A stretch of DNA of 64,000 bases, from NCBI GenBank assembly GCA_017936565.1, contig JAGBFG010000016.1, forward strand, positions 1 to 64,000, in the 5' to 3' direction. This document shows positions 1 through 8,026 of the stretch, piece after piece. The notes under the pieces are model-generated. The model ran no database searches. It was given only the letters and a program-made list of their open reading frames with translations, and was not told where the DNA came from. Position 1 is the first letter of the stretch, and each line of letters opens with the position of its first letter. Both the position numbers and the translations under genes were made by a program. Source of the stretch: Clostridia bacterium. Its GTDB lineage: Bacteria > Bacillota > Clostridia > Oscillospirales > CAG-272.

Positions 1-66
1 AAAATATCCTAAGGAAATGGGAATACCCGCGCGCATCCCCTTCAAAAACCATTGTCTGCGATTCAT
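1..66 (-). CDS. AzlC-like permease, N-terminal fragment cut by the window edge
   Basis: Reading leftwards from an ATG at 66-64, the frame gives 22 residues ending in MRAGIPISLGYF and stays open to the edge. This resembles the start of AzlC, the large subunit of branched-chain amino acid exporters, which typically begins with a Gly-rich G-x-PI-x-LGY segment. An AGAGGG ribosome binding site lies just upstream, between this start and the stop of the queG-like gene, so the two are probably co-transcribed. Only the first 22 codons are visible, so the assignment rests on one short motif. Confidence 0.5.
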   Translation of the reverse strand, partial: MNRRQWFLKGMRAGIPISLGYF

Positions 67-81
67 ATGCTTTTCCCTCTT

Positions 82-909
82 TTATTCCTTCAAAAGCTTC
101 AAATTCCGAAGCAAAACCTGTCTTCCCCGCCAGGCAAAGGCGTATTGTCCGAATGCTTCCTCGTCCATAGAAGCAAGTAAATCCGAAGAAAGCGAACAGA
201 TACGCTTTTCCAAAAAATAGGGGATTTTTGTGTATATCGTTCCCGCTTCCTTTGCCCGTTTCGTATAAGGGCAGACGTTTTGGCAAATATCACAGCCCCA
301 AGCTGTATGATACTGTCGCAAAAGGCGCTCTTCATCCGCTGAAAGCTCTCCTTTTTTCTGGGTGATGGCGGAAAGGCATTCCTTCCCCTCGCCTCGCAAA
401 ACCCCGCTCGGACACGCCCTTTGGCAAGCGCCGCATTGAAAGCAGGTGGCAAAGGGGTGTAACTTTGCCTCGCCCAAAAGAGAGAGGGGCGCATCTGTGA
501 AAATTTCAGCGATGAATTGAAAGGAGCTGTATTTTTCTGTGAGTAAAAGCCCGTTTTTTCCAAAAACACCAAGCCCTGAGCGCACAGCAGCCTCTCTCTC
601 GTCAATGGGAGAGTGGTCTGTAAAGGCATAGAAGCGGTATGGCGAGAAAGCCTCTTCTAATTTTGGCAAAAGAGTGTTCTCTAACTCTCTGATGAAAAAA
701 TGATAGTCGCGACAAACGGCGTAGGCTGAAAAATTGTCAGGCGTTTCTGTGTAATAGGGAAGCAAAAAAAGAATGACGGATGAAGGGCAAAAGCCCTCTT
801 TTTTTTCTAAAAGGTAGCCCTTTTGCACCTTGCATTCCGAAAAGGGAAGAAGCGCGACGTCCTCAATACAGTGCGCCGTAAAAAGCGCGGAAAGGCTGTC
901 CTTCAACAT
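82..909 (-). CDS. QueG-like epoxyqueuosine reductase family protein
   Basis: A 275-residue protein resembling QueG, the cobalamin and iron-sulfur enzyme that reduces epoxyqueuosine to queuosine in tRNA. Two ferredoxin-type cysteine clusters are visible: C156/C159/C162/C166 (CFQCGACQRACP) and C206/C209/C213 (CDICQNVCP). The FTDHSPIDER segment (D98) followed by GLGVFGKN matches the QueG segment that holds the proposed proton-donor Asp. It is shorter than typical QueG (about 310-390 residues) because the C-terminal HEAT-like tRNA-binding part is missing, so the substrate could differ. The ATG at 909 follows a GGAAAGGGG site. It is transcribed away from plsY. Confidence 0.75.
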   Translation of the reverse strand: MLKDSLSALFTAHCIEDVALLPFSECKVQKGYLLEKKEGFCPSSVILFLLPYYTETPDNFSAYAVCRDYHFFIRELENTLLPKLEEAFSPYRFYAFTDHSPIDEREAAVRSGLGVFGKNGLLLTEKYSSFQFIAEIFTDAPLSLLGEAKLHPFATCFQCGACQRACPSGVLRGEGKECLSAITQKKGELSADEERLLRQYHTAWGCDICQNVCPYTKRAKEAGTIYTKIPYFLEKRICSLSSDLLASMDEEAFGQYAFAWRGRQVLLRNLKLLKE

Positions 910-943
910 ATTCGTTCCCCTTTCCTGTCAAGATTTCCTATGT

Positions 944-972
944 ATTGTAGCACAAAAGAAAGAAAAAAACAA
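944..972 (-). promoter_or_regulatory. promoter of the queG-like gene
   Basis: On the minus strand, TTGTTT (972-967) and TACAAT (949-944) are separated by 17 bases, about 35 bases before the queG-like start. It is divergent from the plsY promoter. Confidence 0.5.
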
Positions 973-1010
973 GATTTCTTTTCATTTTAAAGGATTTTTT
1001 ACAGAAAGCA

Positions 1011-1039
1011 TTGTATTTTGCGCTGAAATATGCTACAAT
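1011..1039 (+). promoter_or_regulatory. promoter of the plsY operon
   Basis: TTGTAT (1011-1016) and TACAAT (1034-1039) with a 17-base spacer, about 60 bases before plsY. It probably drives plsY and the four following genes, which are closely spaced. Confidence 0.5.
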
Positions 1040-1097
1040 ATAAAAAATTATTACCAAATTATTTTGACGAAAGGGCTTCCTTTGGAAGAATAATAAT

Positions 1098-1814
1098 ATG
1101 CTTGATTTTATACAGAAGGGCTTGCTTTATACGTTGTATGGCGAGTTCATTCCCCAAAATATTTTCGTTATATGTGTGGTTCTTTGTGTTTTCGTGCCGT
1201 ATCTCTTAGGCAGCTTCAATGCCGCTGTCTTCGTTTCCAAGCATATTTATAAAGAGGATGTGCGCGAGAAGGGAAGCGGAAACGCGGGTCTTACCAATAT
1301 GAAGCGCAATTACGGCTTCAAGGGTGCCTTGCTCGTTTTTGTGGGGGACGGCTTGAAAACCCTGCTCTCCATTTTGTTCGCGGGGCTCCTTTTCGGTATG
1401 CAATATGTCTCTGTCGGCTTTTCCTTGAATAGCTTTGGCTATTTAGCCGCCTTTTGTTGCACAATCGGGCACATTTTCCCCTTGTTTTATCGCATGAAGG
1501 GCGGAAAAGGCGTCCTTTGCACAGGTATCTCCGCCGTTGTGCTTTGTCCTGTGGTGGCACTTGTGCTGCTTGTCGTCTTTTTGGGCGTCTTGCTTTTAAC
1601 CAAATACGTCTCGCTCTCCTCTATGATTGCCGCGGCGATGTATCCCTTTATCTTGAATCGTCTGATGTCCTTGTTCTGCGGCGTCGCGCCCGATGGTCTC
1701 ATGACGCTTACCACCATTATAACAGGCGTTCTCGTTTTCTTCTGTCATCGGGAAAACATCAAGCGTCTGATGAATAAAACCGAGTCGAAAATTAAATGGG
1801 GCAGTAAAAAATAA
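1098..1814 (+). CDS. plsY: glycerol-3-phosphate acyltransferase PlsY
   Basis: A 238-residue integral membrane enzyme that moves an acyl group from acyl-phosphate to glycerol-3-phosphate, the first step of phospholipid synthesis in Gram-positive bacteria. It shows the family signatures LLGSFNAA (36-43), GSGNAGLTN (59-67) and a second glycine-rich loop MKGGKG near residue 133, between several hydrophobic helices. Length is a little above the usual 190-220 because of an N-terminal extension. It starts the tRNA/lipid housekeeping cluster plsY-methyltransferase-tsaE-tsaB. Confidence 0.93.
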   Translation: MLDFIQKGLLYTLYGEFIPQNIFVICVVLCVFVPYLLGSFNAAVFVSKHIYKEDVREKGSGNAGLTNMKRNYGFKGALLVFVGDGLKTLLSILFAGLLFGMQYVSVGFSLNSFGYLAAFCCTIGHIFPLFYRMKGGKGVLCTGISAVVLCPVVALVLLVVFLGVLLLTKYVSLSSMIAAAMYPFILNRLMSLFCGVAPDGLMTLTTIITGVLVFFCHRENIKRLMNKTESKIKWGSKK

Positions 1815-1837
1815 AGCCAAAAGGGAAGGAAACCGTC

Positions 1838-3025
1838 GTGACAACAGAAGAATGCTTGTTAGATTTGGCAGAACGGTGTGTGTATGCCTCTCTTTTGAAA
1901 AAAATAGTCTTTTCCAAGCCGCGAAATAGCGAGTTCCATAAAATAGAGGGCGTGCTTCGCAAGCACAAGGAGAATGCCGTTTTGGCAGTATCCTGCTATA
2001 AGGATGGTAAGGTTTTCCACCGCCAGCTTTCTTTTTCCGAGGTTTTTGCCTTTTTAGAGGAACAGATTTTTGCCTTTGACCGTGTCAATCTTCTCGCGGC
2101 AGAAGACAGCGCTTCTTTCAGTCGCGGAAAGAAGGGGAAAACCGTCCTTCTCGGCAAAGAAAAAATAGAAGGGCTTTTGAAAAACGAAAAGACCTTTTCC
2201 GTCGCCCTAACGGAAGGGCTGAACGATGCCAAGAATCATATCCTGTCGGGCAACGAGCCCTTTTTGAAGGAGCTTGGTATTGCGGATAAAAACGGCAGAA
2301 TTCACGATAAAAAGCAAGCGAAATTCCGTCAGATCAATCGCTTTTTGGAGCACATTCGGGATATCGAGCCCTATCTTCCCCAAGAAGAGCCTCTTTTCAT
2401 TTATGACCTTTGTTGCGGGAAAAGCTATTTGAGCTTTGCCGTGTACCATTATTTCGTGCATATCAAGAAAAAGCAAGTGGATATGCTCGGTATGGACTTA
2501 AAGCGGGATTGTATGGAGTTCTGCGCCGCAACCGCGAAAAATCTCGGCTTTTCGGGTATGCGCTTTGAAACGGGGGACGTCAGAATGGCGCCCAAGGACA
2601 GAAAGCCCCACTTAGTGCTTTCTCTTCACGCCTGCGATATTGCCACGGATATCGTGCTCCATTTCGCCGCAGAAGCGGGGGCAGAGGTGATTTTGTCAAC
2701 CCCTTGCTGTCACCGAAATCTGACCGATAAAATACAAAACGATGCTCTCTCCTTTGTGACGGATTCTCCCAGACTCAAAGGAAAGCTCGCCGAGGTGTTT
2801 ACCGACGCCTTGCGCCTGAAACGGCTTGAAGCAAAGGGCTATAAAACGATGGCTATGGAATTGACCGACCCCGAAAACACCCCGAAAAATACCCTTTTGC
2901 GCGCCGTGAAGGACAAGTCCTTCCGCAAGGATTCCGCGAAAGCAAGAGCGCTTGAAGAGGAATACAGAGCGGCTCTTCGCTTCGTGTTGGGCAAGGATGC
3001 CTTGGACTATCCCTTTGAACTGTAA
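1838..3025 (+). CDS. class I SAM-dependent methyltransferase (Methyltransf_32-like)
   Basis: A 395-residue protein with a Rossmann-type methyltransferase domain in its second half. Motif I is IYDLCCGKSYLSF near residues 188-200, followed by MDLKRD (acidic end of beta 2) and VLSLHACDIATD, then a CCH motif near residue 270. The N-terminal 180 residues look like a substrate-recognition region. This architecture matches a widespread Firmicutes family of presumed RNA methyltransferases; the substrate is not known to me. The GTG at 1838 is chosen because AGGGAAGGA lies at the right distance. It sits between plsY and the t6A genes. Confidence 0.75.
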   Translation: MTTEECLLDLAERCVYASLLKKIVFSKPRNSEFHKIEGVLRKHKENAVLAVSCYKDGKVFHRQLSFSEVFAFLEEQIFAFDRVNLLAAEDSASFSRGKKGKTVLLGKEKIEGLLKNEKTFSVALTEGLNDAKNHILSGNEPFLKELGIADKNGRIHDKKQAKFRQINRFLEHIRDIEPYLPQEEPLFIYDLCCGKSYLSFAVYHYFVHIKKKQVDMLGMDLKRDCMEFCAATAKNLGFSGMRFETGDVRMAPKDRKPHLVLSLHACDIATDIVLHFAAEAGAEVILSTPCCHRNLTDKIQNDALSFVTDSPRLKGKLAEVFTDALRLKRLEAKGYKTMAMELTDPENTPKNTLLRAVKDKSFRKDSAKARALEEEYRAALRFVLGKDALDYPFEL

Positions 3026-3040
3026 GAATAGGAGATTGCT

Positions 3041-3469
3041 TTGAATACACGACAATATACTTCCCATTCTCCCGCGCAAACCGAGGAAATTGCCGCTGCC
3101 CTTGCCCAAGAGGTGCAGACAGAGGGCAAAGCCTTCCTCGCCCTGTTTGGCGAGATGGGCGTGGGAAAAACGGCGTTTGTCCGCGGCTTTTGCCGGGCGC
3201 TCGGGATTGACGGGGTGCATAGCCCAACCTATGCCTTGGTCAATGAATACAGGGGAAAGGCAACCGTCTATCATTTTGACCTCTACCGTATGTGGGATGA
3301 GGATGATTTGTACGCCATTGATTTTGACAGCTACGTGGATAAGGATGCCATTCTTCTTTGTGAGTGGAGTGAGCGCCTTGGTAGCCTTATGCCCTCTTCT
3401 GCTTGGCGTGTCACCCTTTCGCGCACCGAAAAAGAGGATGAAAGAATAATCACGGTAGAAATACCGTAA
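3041..3469 (+). CDS. tsaE: tRNA t6A biosynthesis ATPase TsaE
   Basis: A 142-residue P-loop ATPase that works with TsaB and TsaD to load threonylcarbamoyl onto A37 of ANN-decoding tRNAs. Walker A is GEMGVGKT (37-44), followed by the family motif SPTYALVNEY and HFDLYR. The start is TTG at 3041 behind AGGAGA; no ATG fits. tsaB follows 17 bases later, the usual pairing. Confidence 0.93.
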   Translation: MNTRQYTSHSPAQTEEIAAALAQEVQTEGKAFLALFGEMGVGKTAFVRGFCRALGIDGVHSPTYALVNEYRGKATVYHFDLYRMWDEDDLYAIDFDSYVDKDAILLCEWSERLGSLMPSSAWRVTLSRTEKEDERIITVEIP

Positions 3470-3486
3470 AGGAGAAAAGAACGTCC

Positions 3487-4221
3487 GTGAAAATTTTAGC
3501 ACTCGACAGCACCGCCAAGGCAGCATCTGTTGCTCTTTTAGAGGATGGAAAAATTTTAGCTTCTTCCTTTGCGGAAAACGCTAAAACCCATAGCGAGCTT
3601 TTGCTTCCTATGGTGGAAAAGCTTTGTAAGGGCTTGTCCGTTCCCTTGCAGGACATCGATTATTACGCCGTCACAGTTGGCCCAGGTTCCTTTACGGGCG
3701 TGCGTATCGGTGTTTGTGTGGCAAAGGGGCTTGCCTTTCGGTTTCCAAGAACGGGAGAGAAGAACTGTATCGCCGTTTCAACCCTCGAAGCCCTGGCGCA
3801 AAACCTGTACGGGCTTGACGGTATCTACGTTCCCGTGATGGACGCCAGACGAAACGAGGTGTATAATGCCTTATTCCGTATGGAAAAAGGGAAATTAACG
3901 CGCCTTTGCCCCGATAGAGCCATTCCTCTTTCGGTTTTGGCCGAGGAGTTGATGAAGAAATACCCCAAAGAGCCCATTCGTCTTTGCGGAGATGGGGTGG
4001 CGGTGGCAAGGCGCTTTTTGGAGAATACACCCCTCTTGCTTCCCGAAACCCCCGCGCTTTGCGTTCTGCAAAGCGCCGCATCCGTTGCCCTTTGCGCCTA
4101 CCGTATGGCAGAGCGGGGTGAGATCGTGTCAGACGAGGCGCTTTCTCCCTCTTATTTGCGTGTTCCGCAGGCAGAGCGGGAGCGCTTGGAAAGAGAAGCG
4201 GCAAAAAACAGTCAAGTATAA
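3487..4221 (+). CDS. tsaB: tRNA t6A biosynthesis protein TsaB
   Basis: A 244-residue member of the ASKHA superfamily and inactive TsaD paralogue that scaffolds the t6A complex. The N-terminus ILALDSTAKAASVAL, the HSELLLP segment and VGPGSFTGVRIG are diagnostic. The start is GTG at 3487 with an AAAGGAG site 11 bases upstream. No tsaD is present in the window. Confidence 0.92.
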   Translation: MKILALDSTAKAASVALLEDGKILASSFAENAKTHSELLLPMVEKLCKGLSVPLQDIDYYAVTVGPGSFTGVRIGVCVAKGLAFRFPRTGEKNCIAVSTLEALAQNLYGLDGIYVPVMDARRNEVYNALFRMEKGKLTRLCPDRAIPLSVLAEELMKKYPKEPIRLCGDGVAVARRFLENTPLLLPETPALCVLQSAASVALCAYRMAERGEIVSDEALSPSYLRVPQAERERLEREAAKNSQV

Positions 4222-4258
4222 AACAATATAACGCAACAAAGCAGGAAGGACTGAAAAA

Positions 4259-4720
4259 ATGAAAAAAATTTTTATTGGCGCGGATTCCGCAGGCTTTGAC
4301 TATAAGGAGCAGGTTAAGGTCTATTTAACAGAAAAAGGCTATGAAATGGTTGACGTGGGCGCAGAAACGGGCGCTTCCGGCTCTCACTATCCCGAGTATG
4401 CGGGAAAGGTGGCAGAGGGTGTGCGCGCGAATGAGGGCGCTTTGGGCATTTTGATTTGCGGAACGGGCATCGGTATGAGTATGACCGCCAATAAATACAG
4501 AGGCATTCGTGCCGCTCTTTGCGGGGATACGTTCAGCGCCAGAATGACCAGAATTCATAACGACGCCAACGTGCTTTGTATGGGCGCGCGTGTTATCGGT
4601 ATTGAGCTTGCCAAGGATATTGTGGACGCCTTTTTGTCCAACGAGTTTGAGCGCGGCGGCAGGCACGAAATGCGCGTCAATATGATAACCGAGGTCGAAA
4701 ACAAAGAACTGAAAAACTAA
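4259..4720 (+). CDS. rpiB: ribose-5-phosphate isomerase B
   Basis: A 153-residue RpiB/LacAB family enzyme interconverting ribose-5-phosphate and ribulose-5-phosphate in the pentose phosphate pathway. The phosphate-binding and catalytic features are visible: GADSAGF at the N-terminus, ILICGTGIGMSM with the catalytic Cys, and the RIHNDANVL loop with the His. Length is typical. It is the last gene before a terminator at 4,890-4,920. Confidence 0.93.
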   Translation: MKKIFIGADSAGFDYKEQVKVYLTEKGYEMVDVGAETGASGSHYPEYAGKVAEGVRANEGALGILICGTGIGMSMTANKYRGIRAALCGDTFSARMTRIHNDANVLCMGARVIGIELAKDIVDAFLSNEFERGGRHEMRVNMITEVENKELKN

Positions 4721-4868
4721 AAAATATATTCAAAGGGGCAGCTTCCCTGTTCATGAAGCACCGAAAAGCAACACAAAACGGTTGTTTTTCTTCTCCTGTG
4801 CGTTACAATTTCACAGAAATTGTAATCTGACCTTCAAATTTTCTGCAAAGATTTCAGCAATTTACGCC

Positions 4869-4920
4869 TTTATTGGCATAAATTGCCGTGGGGCTGAGCG
4901 AATGACTCAGCCCCTTTTTT
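4869..4920 (+). terminator. intrinsic terminator within a dispersed two-hairpin repeat (copy 1)
   Basis: A small hairpin GGCA-TAAAT-TGCC lies just before a 9-bp stem GGGGCTGAG (4890-4898)/CTCAGCCCC (4906-4914), followed by six T. Nearly the same 45-50 bp unit recurs in the opposite orientation at 20,066-20,120. Here it ends the rpiB transcript. Confidence 0.85.
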
Positions 4921-4951
4921 ATTGGTTGTAAAATAAAAAATACAGGCTATT

Positions 4952-4981
4952 GCATAAGCCTGTAAAAATTTGGTAAAAATC
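4952..4981 (+). promoter_or_regulatory. sigma-F-type sporulation promoter of spoIIR
   Basis: GCATA (4952-4956), a 15-base spacer and GGTAAAAATC (4972-4981) match the forespore sigma-F consensus (GYATA, 15 bases, GGNRANAMTR) except at the last base. spoIIR is a sigma-F target in Bacillus. No sigma-A-like pair is as good here. Confidence 0.65.
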
Positions 4982-5013
4982 TCTTTGTCAATAAAAAGAT
5001 AAGGAGAAAAATA

Positions 5014-5595
5014 ATGAAAACCGCAATAACTGCTCTTCTTTCCTTTGTGCTTGCCGTTTTTTTATGCATCGCCTTGCCCATTGCGGGAGAAGAAAAAATT
5101 TATGAGGGAGTCGTCAGGCTGCACGTGCTTGCCAATTCCGATACCGCCGAGGACCAGAATTTGAAAATTGAAATCCGTGATTTCGTTCTTTCGTCCTACG
5201 GAGAAATGTTAACAGATGTCAAGAACGCGCAAGAAGCCCAAGCCTATTTGCAAGAAAATCTCTCGGCTATACAAAGGGACGTCGAGGAATTTTTGAAAAG
5301 CAAAGGGAAAAACACGCCCGTCACCGTGACGCTTGAAGAGGAGCGCTTCCACACCCGTGCCTATGAAAATGTCACACTCCCTGCAGGTACTTATACCTCT
5401 TTGACCGTGCAAATAGGCGCGGGAAAGGGGCAAAATTGGTGGTGCGTCCTGTACCCCGCCCTCTGCACCCAAGGGGCAATGGGGGAGAAAGTAGCGCAAG
5501 ACGCCTTCAAGGAGGAGGAATATAGCTTCGTCACAAAATCGGGCTATGCCGTGAAATTCCGCACCCTTGAAATTTTGGAAACCATTTTCGGATAA
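5014..5595 (+). CDS. spoIIR: stage II sporulation protein R
   Basis: A 193-residue secreted signalling protein made in the forespore that triggers SpoIIGA to process pro-sigma-E in the mother cell. An N-terminal signal peptide (about residues 1-25) is followed by the family signatures RLHVLANSDTAEDQ and GKGQNWWCVLYPALC. Length is typical. It stands alone between two terminators with its own sigma-F-like promoter. Its presence indicates an endospore-forming lineage. Confidence 0.93.
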   Translation: MKTAITALLSFVLAVFLCIALPIAGEEKIYEGVVRLHVLANSDTAEDQNLKIEIRDFVLSSYGEMLTDVKNAQEAQAYLQENLSAIQRDVEEFLKSKGKNTPVTVTLEEERFHTRAYENVTLPAGTYTSLTVQIGAGKGQNWWCVLYPALCTQGAMGEKVAQDAFKEEEYSFVTKSGYAVKFRTLEILETIFG

Positions 5596-5607
5596 ATGCG
5601 GATAAAA

Positions 5608-5696
5608 ACAAAAAAGGCTGTTGTCTGGCAAGAACGCACATTCGCTCTTTCGGCTGAAAGAAACGAAAGCGGCGCCAAAACAACAGCCTTTTTTTG
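5608..5696. terminator. large bidirectional terminator between spoIIR and rpmF
   Basis: AAAAAAGGCTGTTGT pairs with ACAACAGCCTTTTTTT across a 55-base insert that itself folds (CGCT..TTTCG/CGAAAGCG). It is T-rich on both strands, so it can end spoIIR and rpmF transcripts arriving from opposite sides. Confidence 0.8.
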
Positions 5697-5703
5697 TTAG
5701 ACG

Positions 5704-5889
5704 TTAAGAATTTTTGGTCTCCAAAACCTGTTCGCCGTCATAGAAGCCGCACTTCTTGCAAACACGGTATGCCAAATTCATCTCGCCGCACTTGGGGCAC
5801 TTTGCAAGGTTGGGCGCATCCAATTTAGAAACGCTTGCGCGTCTTTTGTCTCTGCGGGATTTGGAAACTTTCGCCTTTGGTACTGCCAT
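5704..5889 (-). CDS. rpmF: 50S ribosomal protein L32
   Basis: A 61-residue basic protein with the L32 N-terminus MAVPKAKVSKSRRDKRRA and a zinc-ribbon built from CPKCGE and CKKCGF. All four zinc cysteines are present, so this is the zinc-binding (C+) form. It is preceded by yceD, the usual partner. Confidence 0.97.
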   Translation of the reverse strand: MAVPKAKVSKSRRDKRRASVSKLDAPNLAKCPKCGEMNLAYRVCKKCGFYDGEQVLETKNS

Positions 5890-5945
5890 TTTTACTTCCT
5901 CCTTAGGAAATCTATCATTATTTTTTTAACGTAGCTTGAAATCGG

Positions 5946-6497
5946 TTATTCCTCTTGGCCCTCCGCCTTCATTCTTTCATAAAGCCGACGCAACGGCTCT
6001 AAGCGCGGGTCCAATTCCTTCTGCTCACAGCTACAAGGTCCTTCATTGAGGTTCTTACCGCATTTCTGGCAAAGCCCGCGGCAGTCCTCTTTGCAAAGCA
6101 CACGCATAGGCAGGGAAGTCTCAAGGAGTTCAAGAAGGAGTTCGTCAATGTCGAGGAAACCGTCTTCCACAACAGCAAACTCGTCAATGCGGTTCTCGGG
6201 CAGCCCTTCAAGCATATCGGGCGTCGCCACTGTGCGTTCCACATCGAAGGAGAAACTTCTTGTCACGTCATCAAGACACCGCGCGCAAGGCGCAACGATT
6301 TGGACATCCAAGGATAAGGTCATTCGCATATACCCTGCGGCATTGGTGATGGTACCCAAAACCGAAACAGGCGTAGGAAAGCGAACATCGGTTAAAGCGG
6401 AAAAATGATTGCCCGCATCCTGCTTCGGTGTCAAAGAAAAAGACACAGGAAAGGTGCGGCATTCGCCTGCAAGCAGGCCTCTCAAATCTAATCTCAT
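5946..6497 (-). CDS. yceD: YceD/DUF177 family protein
   Basis: A 183-residue protein of the DUF177 family, almost always found directly upstream of rpmF and implicated in 23S rRNA maturation. The central CARCLDDV motif and the C-terminal Cys cluster (CKEDCRGLCQKCG, then CSC) suggest metal binding. The start is placed at 6497 (MRLDLRG): it has a GGGGGAA site, and a longer start at 6554 would lie inside the promoter (-10 at 6551-6546), so it cannot be transcribed. Confidence 0.88.
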   Translation of the reverse strand: MRLDLRGLLAGECRTFPVSFSLTPKQDAGNHFSALTDVRFPTPVSVLGTITNAAGYMRMTLSLDVQIVAPCARCLDDVTRSFSFDVERTVATPDMLEGLPENRIDEFAVVEDGFLDIDELLLELLETSLPMRVLCKEDCRGLCQKCGKNLNEGPCSCEQKELDPRLEPLRRLYERMKAEGQEE

Positions 6498-6545
6498 TTG
6501 TTCCCCCGATTTCCACGGTCTTGTTCTTGCAAAACCGTACAAATT

Positions 6546-6574
6546 ATTATACATTCAATTTTTCAAATTGTCAA
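6546..6574 (-). promoter_or_regulatory. promoter of yceD-rpmF
   Basis: On the minus strand, TTGACA (6574-6569), a 17-base spacer and TATAAT (6551-6546): a perfect sigma-A promoter. Transcription starts near 6539. Confidence 0.85.
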
Positions 6575-6645
6575 GGCTTTTTCTTTATTTTTTTGCATTT
6601 ATTTCAAAAAATATGGAATTTTATTGAAATTTTCACGATAACCAT

Positions 6646-6674
6646 TTGACATTTGCCAAAAGATGTAGTATACT
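6646..6674 (+). promoter_or_regulatory. promoter of the 6774-7978 gene pair
   Basis: TTGACA (6646-6651), 17 bases, TATACT (6669-6674). Initiation near 6681 leaves a leader of about 90 bases before the chosen start codon. Confidence 0.8.
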
Positions 6675-6773
6675 AATTTTGTGAGCAAGAAAATGCTCCA
6701 AACGCCATCTTTCTCGATTTTCCGCTTCGCTCTTGGCGTCCTTGAAAAGAAAATCAAAAGGGTTGCAGAATAT

Positions 6774-7445
6774 ATGAAAATATTTAAGAAAATATTGATA
6801 CTTGGGCTTGTCCTTTGCTTCACGGTATTTTTCGCCGCGCTGTTCGCAAGAATTTATATGGCTGAGAACTATCCCAAGGAATCCACCAAAATGGTTATGA
6901 CAGAGTCCTTGCTCTCTCATTATCGGGAGACGGGGTCGCTTACAGCATACACGCAGGACCTGCGTGTTTCCTATGACGACAATAAAGAGGGCAATTTCTT
7001 TGCCAAGGAATTGATAGTGGTGCCCGATGCCAAGCATTTGCAAATTACAATGCGGTATAACGAGCATTCGCTCCAAAATGTGGCGGCGGCATATAAGCTC
7101 CCCGCCGTTCCTGAGGTGCAAAAGGGGCTCTTCCGCTACCGTCTGTGCGTTTCCTACGGCACAGAGGATTACGTGTATTATGAGGCTTCCTACGAAAAGG
7201 AAATGCACCGTTATCTTTACCAGTATACCAAGCTTGCCTTTGAGGGCGTTGCCTTTGAGGGCGCCGTTTGGATGCGGGTAGAAATATTCTATGCAGGGGA
7301 CTATGAGGGCAAGCCTGAAAACCAAGCAGAAGAAACAATGTTCGGCGCCATTCCCGTGTATGAAGCATTTGTGGAATGGGATGGTGAAATGTTAGAAAAC
7401 CCCTTAAAAGAATACCGTATTCCCCAAGAGGTGTTACCGAAATGA
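6774..7445 (+). CDS. unrecognised membrane-anchored protein
   Basis: A 223-residue protein with one N-terminal hydrophobic helix (about residues 5-27) and a predicted extracytoplasmic domain rich in Tyr and Glu. I recognise no family. A longer frame could start at 6681, but that is the predicted transcription start, so the ATG at 6774 (MKIFKKIL, lysine-rich followed by a membrane helix) is preferred even though its ribosome site is weak. It overlaps the next gene by 4 bases (ATGA), so the two products are probably translationally coupled and may work together at the membrane. Confidence 0.6.
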   Translation: MKIFKKILILGLVLCFTVFFAALFARIYMAENYPKESTKMVMTESLLSHYRETGSLTAYTQDLRVSYDDNKEGNFFAKELIVVPDAKHLQITMRYNEHSLQNVAAAYKLPAVPEVQKGLFRYRLCVSYGTEDYVYYEASYEKEMHRYLYQYTKLAFEGVAFEGAVWMRVEIFYAGDYEGKPENQAEETMFGAIPVYEAFVEWDGEMLENPLKEYRIPQEVLPK

Positions 7446-7978
7446 AAAACGTGACCTATGTATCAGCGGCGGAGCCCAGGAAAATCTGGAAGCTTTCGGG
7501 CATTCTCGTTGCCTTGGGCTGCGTTGCCGCCCTGTTTTTGTCGTTGGGGATAGGCAACAGGCTGGTTATGCAGCTTTTTGCGGTCTTTTCCTTTGTCGCC
7601 GCCATCTATTTTTGGTATGCGTATATTGCCACCTCGTATCTCTATGAGGTGGGCGAGGAAGATAAAGAGATTTTCTTTTTGGTGTATAAGCAGCAAGGGA
7701 AGAAAAGTATTTTGCAAGCAAAGCTCGCCCTTTCTTCCTTGCGGGATATGGTAAAAACGGATAGCCAGCGCCCGCTCTCCTCTTCCTTGTATCAAAAGAA
7801 ATACCGCTATTCCGCCGCCTTCTTTCCAGAGGAATATACAGCATTGCTCTTTGAGGAAGACGGCGCTATCATCGCCTTGGAAATCTGCGCCGACGAGGCG
7901 TTTCTCTCGCTCTTTTCTCCCTTCTTGCCTAAAAGCAACGAGCCCAACGAAGAAATAACGTCCCCATTTGATTCGTAA
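7442..7978 (+). CDS. unrecognised two-helix membrane protein
   Basis: A 178-residue protein with two hydrophobic helices (about 17-39 and 44-62) followed by a cytoplasmic domain of about 110 residues. The layout (two helices, then a beta-rich domain with aromatic residues) resembles YcxB/PH-like membrane proteins, but no motif is decisive. It is translationally coupled to the preceding gene by a 4-base overlap. Confidence 0.55.
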   Translation: MKNVTYVSAAEPRKIWKLSGILVALGCVAALFLSLGIGNRLVMQLFAVFSFVAAIYFWYAYIATSYLYEVGEEDKEIFFLVYKQQGKKSILQAKLALSSLRDMVKTDSQRPLSSSLYQKKYRYSAAFFPEEYTALLFEEDGAIIALEICADEAFLSLFSPFLPKSNEPNEEITSPFDS

Positions 7979-7982
7979 AATA

Positions 7983-8005
7983 GGGCTGTTTTATAAAGAC
8001 AGCCC
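7983..8005 (+). terminator. hairpin after the membrane protein pair
   Basis: GGGCTGT (7983-7989)/ACAGCCC (7999-8005) with loop TTTATAAAG. The T run follows only after eight bases. A near-identical hairpin lies after aroF at 20,133-20,156. Confidence 0.5.
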
Positions 8006-8026
8006 ACCCCATTTTTTCAATAACAC

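Noticed and set aside
7027..7368. Frames inside the 6774-7445 membrane protein gene
   Set aside because: Arg/Pro-rich out-of-frame readings without ribosome sites.
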